Source: JAAFHB01 sp037128295
GTDB taxonomy: Bacteria > Bacteroidota > Bacteroidia > Bacteroidales > Prolixibacteraceae
Direction of reading: 5' to 3'
Assembly (NCBI GenBank): GCA_037128295.1
Contig: JBAXWR010000265.1
Coordinates: forward strand, 1-10,518
Length of the DNA stretch: 10,518 nucleotides
The notes beneath the pieces are model-generated. The model ran no database searches and was not told where the DNA came from. It worked only from the letters and a program-made list of their open reading frames with translations. The stretch's first letter is position 1. Each line of letters opens with the position of its first letter. The position numbers were made by a program, and so were the translations under genes. Shown piece by piece: positions 5,907 to 10,518 of this stretch.

Positions 5907-8510
5907 ATGAACAAAAACATTTGCCTCCTTTTATTGCTTGTGATGGTTACGCTTCAAACAATCGCGCAACCCAATGTCATTAAGCTCAATTCCAATTGGA
6001 AAGCCAAAAAGGCAATCGAAATTAATGTCGACGGTACAGTAATTTCAGGAAAAAATTTTCAGTTTTATGATTGGATGGAGGCTGTTGTCCCAGGAACAGT
6101 CCTGACCACCTTGCTCCACAATAAAAAAGTCCCTGATCCGTTTTTTGGGATGAACAATACGCTGATCCCTGATATACACACAGTTGGTGCAGATTATTAC
6201 ACCTACTGGTTTTACAATCAGTTTAACCTGCCTGAACTCAAAACCGGTGAACAGGTATGGCTCAAATTCAGGGGGATCAACTATTCAGCAAATATGTACC
6301 TCAATGGGAAGAAGATCAATCCCGATACACACGAGGGGATGTTCCTGCGCGAGAAATACCTGATTACCTCATATATCGAAAAAGGGGCAAACCGTCTGGC
6401 TGTTTTGGTACGTCCACCTAACCCTGTAGGAGCTCCCAATGGGCAAGGTGGTGATGGTGTGATCGGACAATCAGTTTCTATGCAATTTACTGCGGGATGG
6501 GACTGGATTTGCCCGATTCCTGACCGAAATACAGGAATTTGGGACGAAGTAGCCATTGAAATTACGGGACCTGTTGATTTGCTCGATCCTTCCATCCAAA
6601 CCAAAGTTCCCGGAAAAAGGGTTCCCAGTGGGAAACAAGCACCTGCTTTTGTAGCCACATCGGTTGATCTTGTAAACAGTTCGGAGGTAAAGCAGACCGG
6701 AAAGGTAATATGCAAATTTGAGAAAACTGAAATTTCAAAACCTGTGACACTCCTTCCCGGCGAAAAAATAACAGTGGCACTTCCCGAATTTAAAATCGAA
6801 AACCCCCAATTGTGGTGGCCCAATGGCATTGGCGAACATCCATTGTACAAGATGGAATTCACGTTTGTTTCAGATAAAAATTATATATCAGATAATGAAC
6901 AAGTTACGTTTGGTGTTCGTGAAACCTCATCCCGATTTGACGAACCTCTTGGTGGAAGGATTTTCTCTGTAAATGGTCAGGATATTTTCATCAAAGGAGG
7001 GAATTGGATCGCTTCGGATGCTTTACTCCGTCTATCGCCTGAACGGTACGAGGCAGAGGTAAAGTTTCATGCCGAAATGAACATGAACATGATTCGCGTT
7101 TGGGGAGGATCGATGACAGAGCGTCCCGAATTTTACGATGCCTGTGACAAATACGGTTTGCTGGTCTGGCAGGACCTATGGATTTCAGGTGATTGCAACG
7201 GTCGCTGGTTCGATCCGATGAAAAAGGAGACTCAGGACAGGCGGCGTGCCTATCCCGACAACCATACTTTGTTTGTCAATTCGGTGATCGATCAGGTGAA
7301 GATGCTGCGAAACCATCCGAGCCTTTATCTTTGGTGTGGCGGAAACGAATTTACGCCACCTGCCGATATTGACAAGAAACTAAAAAATGAGGTTTTCCCT
7401 AAATTCGACCCTACCCGATATTACCTCAACGAATCAACATCGAATGATTTGGCCCACAATAAATTGGGTGGCAATGGTGATGGTCCTTACGGGATACAGA
7501 ATCCATTGACGTTCTTCAATACAACATCTTTCCCGTTCAACCCGGAACTGGGCTCGGTGGGTATGCCAAATGTGGAAACGATGCGTAAAATGATGGAAGA
7601 GAAAGATCTGACACTTCCGGGTGAACGGAGGGAAAATCCTACCTGGACTTACCACAAATACATCGGTTACGGAAATTTCATTAACCAATATGGGAAACCT
7701 TCGGGAATTGACGATTTCTGCAAAAAAGCGCAATTGGTGAATTATGAGCAGTACCGCGCGTTGCAGGAAGGGTTTTATGCCAGGATGTGGACAACTTATA
7801 CAGGCATGTTGGTCTGGAAGAATCAAAACCCTTGGACATCTTTACGCGGACAATTCTATGACGTATTCCTGGAGCAAAACGGTGGTTTTTATGGCTATCA
7901 ACATGGCGCAAAACCATTGCATGTTCAATTGAACCTCAACGATTCAGCAGTTTGCATCGTCAACCAAACCCTTTACGATTATAAAGACCTCACAATCAGC
8001 TCCGAATTGTTTGATATTCATGGCAAGCTGTTGTCTTCTGATCAATATAAAACATCAGTATCTGCCAATATGGTGGCTGTTCAGCAAAAGGTTAAATATC
8101 AATTGGTTAAAAATGAAGTATATTTTCTTAGGTTAAAATTGATCAACCAGAACAAACAGTTGGTTGACCAGAATTTCTATTGGTTGTCGCAACCCGGCAA
8201 AAGCTACGAAAAGCTTAACGACCTGAAACTGGTTTCTTTGAAATGGGAGTTCAAAAGCAATACCGCCGGAGAGAAAATTGCAGTTGTCTCCAATACAACA
8301 AACGAAACTGCATTTTTTATCCGTTTAAAGCTTGTTGATGCAAAAAGTGGTGAACTTGTATTACCAGTCTATTTTTCAGATAATTACTTCACATTATTGC
8401 CAGGCGAAAACCGCGAGATTGGTATTGACTTGAGCCTGTTGCCCAAAAATATTGATCAAAAATTGGTAACACTGGGAATTGAGGGGTGGAACGTTATAAA
8501 GGATAAGTAG
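5907..8510 (+). CDS. Secreted GH2 enzyme resembling plant mannosylglycoprotein endo-beta-mannosidase
   Basis: An 867-residue retaining glycosidase. The frame opens at 5871, but the ATG at 5907 is preferred because it begins a clean signal peptide (MNKN, then an I/C/L/V-rich core, cleavage near TIAQ, residue 21). A GH2 jelly-roll spans about 28-223, with DRNTGIWDE near 206-214. An immunoglobulin-like domain with WWPNG (303-307) follows. The TIM barrel starts around GGNWIASDALLRL (364-376), and C-terminal beta domains end the chain. The predicted acid/base is Glu481 in LWCGGNE (codon 7347-7349) and the nucleophile Glu547 in NPELGSVGMP (codon 7545-7547). Blocks such as QLVNYEQYRAL (about 609-619), VWKNQNPWTSLRGQFYD (636-652) and HVQLNL match, as I remember them, the plant endo-beta-mannosidases that cleave Man-beta-1,4-GlcNAc in N-glycan cores. 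They are less like exo-acting beta-mannosidases or CsxA exo-glucosaminidase. Activity is inferred. It is divergent from the helicase gene. Confidence 0.88.
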   Translation: MNKNICLLLLLVMVTLQTIAQPNVIKLNSNWKAKKAIEINVDGTVISGKNFQFYDWMEAVVPGTVLTTLLHNKKVPDPFFGMNNTLIPDIHTVGADYYTYWFYNQFNLPELKTGEQVWLKFRGINYSANMYLNGKKINPDTHEGMFLREKYLITSYIEKGANRLAVLVRPPNPVGAPNGQGGDGVIGQSVSMQFTAGWDWICPIPDRNTGIWDEVAIEITGPVDLLDPSIQTKVPGKRVPSGKQAPAFVATSVDLVNSSEVKQTGKVICKFEKTEISKPVTLLPGEKITVALPEFKIENPQLWWPNGIGEHPLYKMEFTFVSDKNYISDNEQVTFGVRETSSRFDEPLGGRIFSVNGQDIFIKGGNWIASDALLRLSPERYEAEVKFHAEMNMNMIRVWGGSMTERPEFYDACDKYGLLVWQDLWISGDCNGRWFDPMKKETQDRRRAYPDNHTLFVNSVIDQVKMLRNHPSLYLWCGGNEFTPPADIDKKLKNEVFPKFDPTRYYLNESTSNDLAHNKLGGNGDGPYGIQNPLTFFNTTSFPFNPELGSVGMPNVETMRKMMEEKDLTLPGERRENPTWTYHKYIGYGNFINQYGKPSGIDDFCKKAQLVNYEQYRALQEGFYARMWTTYTGMLVWKNQNPWTSLRGQFYDVFLEQNGGFYGYQHGAKPLHVQLNLNDSAVCIVNQTLYDYKDLTISSELFDIHGKLLSSDQYKTSVSANMVAVQQKVKYQLVKNEVYFLRLKLINQNKQLVDQNFYWLSQPGKSYEKLNDLKLVSLKWEFKSNTAGEKIAVVSNTTNETAFFIRLKLVDAKSGELVLPVYFSDNYFTLLPGENREIGIDLSLLPKNIDQKLVTLGIEGWNVIKDK

Positions 8511-8533
8511 GTATCCTGATTTAAAGATTTTGG

Positions 8534-8580
8534 ATTTGATAAAGGATTCGCACTTTAATTTGCACCTGTTTTTATCAAAT
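8534..8580. repeat. Perfect 10-bp inverted repeat downstream of the GH2 gene (possible hairpin or terminator)
   Basis: ATTTGATAAA at 8534-8543 is the exact reverse complement of TTTATCAAAT at 8571-8580, with a 27-base loop. In RNA the stem could extend outward through 8531-8533 with 8581-8583 (one G-U pair) and inward by two G-U pairs. It starts 24 bases after the GH2 stop. The AT-rich stem, long loop and lack of an immediate T-tract make it a poor classical terminator. It may instead be an operator or mRNA 3'-end structure. The loop contains the first two TTGCAC-type repeats. Confidence 0.6.
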
Positions 8581-8636
8581 TCATTCTCTTTGCACCCATA
8601 TTTTTTGTTTTGCACCTATTTAAGTTTAACTTGCAC
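8547..8636 (+). repeat. Five TTGCAC(C)-type direct repeats upstream of the flavoprotein operon
   Basis: TTTGCACCT occurs at 8559-8567 and 8609-8617, TTTGCACCC at 8589-8597, CTTGCACTC at 8630-8638 and a degenerate TTCGCAC at 8547-8553. The four best copies are spaced 30, 20 and 21 bases apart, close to whole helical turns, so a protein could bind all of them on one face. They end about 40 bases before the start of the next gene. This reads as a possible operator array for 8677 onward. The TTTG within each unit could also mimic -33 elements. Confidence 0.65.
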
Positions 8637-8656
8637 TCAAATATGAATTATTTTTC
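8625..8656 (+). promoter_or_regulatory. Possible promoter for the 8677-onward operon (TTTA, 20-base gap, TATTTTTC)
   Basis: TTTA at 8625-8628 and TATTTTTC at 8649-8656 each have one mismatch to the Bacteroidota -33 and -7 elements at the usual 20-base gap. They are followed within about 20 bases by the ATG at 8677. The region is very AT-rich, so chance is a serious alternative. It overlaps the last TTGCAC repeat, which would suit regulation of this start. Confidence 0.22.
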
Positions 8657-8676
8657 AAATCTTAAAATCAACAATT

Positions 8677-9081
8677 ATGGCAACTTTGACTCCCGAAATG
8701 AAAGAGATGATCGCTACGCAGCAATGTTTTGTTGCAACTGTTGATGCTGCAGGAAACCCTAATGTTGCCCCCAAGCGTTCAACAAGGGTACTTAGTGACA
8801 ATGCACTGATTTTCACAGAGGGTACAGGTGGGGCTACCTATAAAAATGTTTTAAATGGATCAAGGGTGGCTGTTGGCATCGTCAACAGGGAAATTTTGGA
8901 TGGTTACCGGTTTCTTGGAAAACCCGAAGTATTGGCCGAAGGTGAACTTTATGAAAGAGCTGCTGAAATGTCGCAAAAGATGGGAATGCCTAAACCCAAG
9001 GCAGTGGTTGTGATCCACATTGACGAGATACAATCTTTGAAACCGGGTCCAATGGCAGGTAAAACAATCGTAAAGGATTAA
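8677..9081 (+). CDS. Pyridoxamine 5'-phosphate oxidase-fold family protein (FMN-binding split barrel)
   Basis: A small cytosolic protein of 134 residues, near the normal length of single-domain members. The strand pattern is typical: CFVATVDAAGNPNVAPKRS (residues 17-35), NALIFTEG (42-49), then a helix with TYKNVLNGSRVAVGIV (54-69), a GYRFLGKPEVLAEGELYE block (76-93) and a C-terminal VVIHIDEIQSLKPG strand (111-124). Members bind FMN or related cofactors (F420 or heme in some) in a dimer interface. Substrates range widely, and true PNPOx activity in vitamin B6 synthesis is unlikely for so short a protein. No ribosome binding site is evident, as usual for Bacteroidota. It is the first gene of a tight rightward group, 34 bases before the next start, and lies just downstream of the TTGCAC repeats. 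Confidence 0.85.
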   Translation: MATLTPEMKEMIATQQCFVATVDAAGNPNVAPKRSTRVLSDNALIFTEGTGGATYKNVLNGSRVAVGIVNREILDGYRFLGKPEVLAEGELYERAAEMSQKMGMPKPKAVVVIHIDEIQSLKPGPMAGKTIVKD

Positions 9082-9115
9082 GGATTATCTATAATCGACT
9101 AATAATCTGAATGAT

Positions 9116-9988
9116 ATGTCTGGATTATTCCGTCTTGCCATCCGCATTTGTATCCTTTCGTTTGCAATGGTATTAACTATTGTTGCCTATTCACAAAATG
9201 ATTCGATTACCCTTGTTACCGCCAATTGGAATACTACGAAGATTGCAAAAGGAGTTGTCTGGAAACAGTATTCTTTCCGGGGCAACCTGTTTGGTTCCAA
9301 TCAAAATATCAACATCCTCGAAGTCAGACAAGGTAGAAAGCGGCAATTTGGCGTTGTTGATAATGGAAAAATTCTTCAACCAACAAGTGAATTTGGTAGG
9401 GAAACAGGTGCGCTGGCCGCAGTGAACGGAACATTTTTCAATGTAAAAGAAGGAGGTTCGGTAGATTATATAAAAGTAGATGGAAAAGTCCTCCATCAGA
9501 ATCAGTTGCAAAATGGAAAGAGGGAGTTTCATCAAAGGTCAGCTTTGGCAATTAGTGGTGGCAAACTAAGGATCGAAAAGTGGAACGATAGGGAAGATTG
9601 GGAATCTGATTTGAAAGCAGAAGACATAATGGTGTCGGGTCCACTTCTGGTTACAGCGCATAAGCCAGAACTACTTGATTCTGTATCTTTTAACGTCACT
9701 CGCCATCCTCGGACAGCCGTAGCATTGACCTCCAAAAAACGGGTGCTGCTGATAACTATAGATGGAAGGAACGAAAATGCAGCCGGGATGAGCTTATTTG
9801 AACTGCGCAACATCATGAGATGGTTAGGTTCAACAGATGGGATTAACCTCGATGGAGGTGGTTCCACAACACTTTGGATGAACAACCAGCCCGAAAATGG
9901 GGTCGTCAACTACCCATGCGACAACAAGAAATGGGATCATGCCGGAGAACGAAAAGTGGCTAACATCCTATCATTAAAAAACAACTAA
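9116..9988 (+). CDS. Secreted phosphodiester glycosidase family protein (NAGPA / DUF2233)
   Basis: A 290-residue exported protein. A signal peptide (residues 1-26, hydrophobic core about 8-24, ending VAYSQ) directs it to the periplasm. There is no lipobox cysteine. The NAGPA domain fills the rest: AVNGTFF (102-108), a GPLLV strand, HPRTAVAL (197-204), TIDGRN (214-219), AAGMSLFEL (222-230), the hallmark GINLDGGGSTTLW (242-254) and a closing GERKVANIL (277-285). The vertebrate namesake removes GlcNAc from GlcNAc-phosphomannose. Bacterial relatives are believed to act on phosphodiester-linked sugars, but natural substrates are mostly unknown. All conserved blocks are present, so it is probably active. 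It lies 34 bases after the flavoprotein gene and 30 before the SDR gene, fitting one transcript. An out-of-frame ATG at 9111 is ignored. Confidence 0.9.
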   Translation: MSGLFRLAIRICILSFAMVLTIVAYSQNDSITLVTANWNTTKIAKGVVWKQYSFRGNLFGSNQNINILEVRQGRKRQFGVVDNGKILQPTSEFGRETGALAAVNGTFFNVKEGGSVDYIKVDGKVLHQNQLQNGKREFHQRSALAISGGKLRIEKWNDREDWESDLKAEDIMVSGPLLVTAHKPELLDSVSFNVTRHPRTAVALTSKKRVLLITIDGRNENAAGMSLFELRNIMRWLGSTDGINLDGGGSTTLWMNNQPENGVVNYPCDNKKWDHAGERKVANILSLKNN

Positions 9989-10018
9989 TTGAATTACAAT
10001 ATATTAAAATTTTACTCT

Positions 10019-10518
10019 ATGTTACTTAAAGACAAAATTACCCTTATTACAGGTGCCAGCCGTGGGATTGGTGCCGAAACTGCCAAACTTTTTGCGCTCG
10101 AAGGTGCGAAAGTGGTAGTCAACTATTGCAACAACGCTGATGCTGCCCAAAGTGTTGTAGATGAGATCAAATCCAAAAATGGTGAGGCCATTGCCGTCCA
10201 GGCCGATGTTACCGAAAATGATCAGGTCGAAAAGATGATGGAGGTGATCAACAGCACCTACGGTGATGTTGATATTCTTGTAATCAATGCCGGCCTCCAC
10301 TTTAAAGTAGCGCCCTTTATGCAACTCACCTGGGAGGAGTTTTCCTACAAATATTATGGCGAAATGAAATCGTTCTACAACTCTTCCAAAGCAGTGATCC
10401 CTTCAATGCTTGCAAAAAAGAGTGGCGTAATAGTTGCTGTATCAAGCGGTTTGTCCCGTCACCCAGGTTTTGGATTTTCTTCCCACAGTGCCTCTAAATC
10501 GGCGGTCGATGCATTGGT
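10019..10518 (+). CDS. Short-chain dehydrogenase/reductase family protein, 3' end outside window, atypical catalytic residues
   Basis: The first 166 codons of a Rossmann-fold SDR run from the ATG at 10019 off the window end. The nucleotide-binding TGASRGIG (residues 11-18), an acidic VQADVTEND (60-68) and INAG (89-92) are clear. N34 after the second strand (KVVVNY) in place of an acidic residue suggests NADP(H) preference. Ser143 (VSSG) is in place. The usual YxxxK reads HSASK, with His156 (CAC at 10484-10486) replacing the catalytic Tyr and Lys160 kept. The segment that should carry the tetrad Asn reads YYGE and is about three residues longer than in FabG. Substrate unknown; most SDRs of this size are FabG-like or sugar/alcohol dehydrogenases. 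It may be catalytically altered. It follows the NAGPA gene after 30 bases, so is probably its operon partner. Confidence 0.88.
   Translation, partial: MLLKDKITLITGASRGIGAETAKLFALEGAKVVVNYCNNADAAQSVVDEIKSKNGEAIAVQADVTENDQVEKMMEVINSTYGDVDILVINAGLHFKVAPFMQLTWEEFSYKYYGEMKSFYNSSKAVIPSMLAKKSGVIVAVSSGLSRHPGFGFSSHSASKSAVDAL

Noticed and set aside
6281..6862. Minus-strand open frame of 193 codons within the GH2 gene
   Set aside because: It is fully antisense to the conserved jelly-roll and Ig-like domains of the GH2, with no family resemblance.
8500..8517. AGGATA/TATCCT stem overlapping the GH2 stop codon as a terminator
   Set aside because: Only six pairs, it includes coding sequence, and no T-run follows directly.
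10022..10324. Minus-strand open frame of 100 codons at the right end
   Set aside because: It overlaps the clear SDR coding sequence on the opposite strand; no family resemblance.
1..10518. tRNA, rRNA, insertion sequences, attachment sites and SusC/SusD genes
   Set aside because: No cloverleaf, rRNA-like stretch, transposase or integrase sequence, target-site duplication, or TonB-dependent receptor pair was seen on either strand.

Overview
The window looks like a chromosomal segment of a member of the Bacteroidota, probably a free-living glycan degrader of the Marinilabiliales/Prolixibacteraceae type (lineage inferred from protein style only). The grounds are the family mix (DUF5916 outer-membrane protein, a large secreted GH2 enzyme, a NAGPA-domain protein), starts without Shine-Dalgarno sequences, and promoter -7 boxes of the Bacteroidota TAnnTTTG type.

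Layout. The left half is transcribed leftwards. Positions 1-63 hold the first 21 codons of a gene whose N-terminus resembles the Eco57I-like type IIG restriction-modification proteins of Bacteroidota. A 213-base spacer follows, carrying about nine copies of a CCTATGTG-like octamer in both orientations. Next, still on the minus strand, come a DUF5916/CBM9-like outer-membrane beta-barrel protein (277-2913) and a 907-residue fusion protein (3003-5726). The fusion joins a RelE/ParE-like N-terminal domain, a UvrD-type superfamily 1 helicase core, a TPR/coiled-coil stretch, an ankyrin-like repeat and an unassigned C-terminus. A 180-base divergent promoter region (5727-5906) separates this half from the rightward genes.

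The right half runs on the plus strand. It holds a secreted GH2 enzyme (5907-8510) whose sequence blocks are strikingly like plant mannosylglycoprotein endo-beta-mannosidase. A 166-base spacer follows, with a 10-bp perfect inverted repeat and five TTGCAC-type repeats. Then come three closely spaced genes that look like an operon: a small pyridoxamine-phosphate-oxidase-fold flavoprotein (8677-9081), a secreted phosphodiester glycosidase of the NAGPA/DUF2233 family (9116-9988), and an SDR oxidoreductase cut by the window end (10019 onward).

The two themes are possible defence/DNA-interaction functions on the left (restriction-modification start, RelE-helicase fusion) and glycan processing on the right (endo-beta-mannosidase-like GH2, NAGPA-like enzyme). 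The most interesting items are the RelE-helicase-ankyrin fusion, the octamer repeat cluster upstream of the restriction-modification gene, the plant-type GH2, and an SDR that lacks the catalytic Tyr and probably the Asn of the family tetrad.
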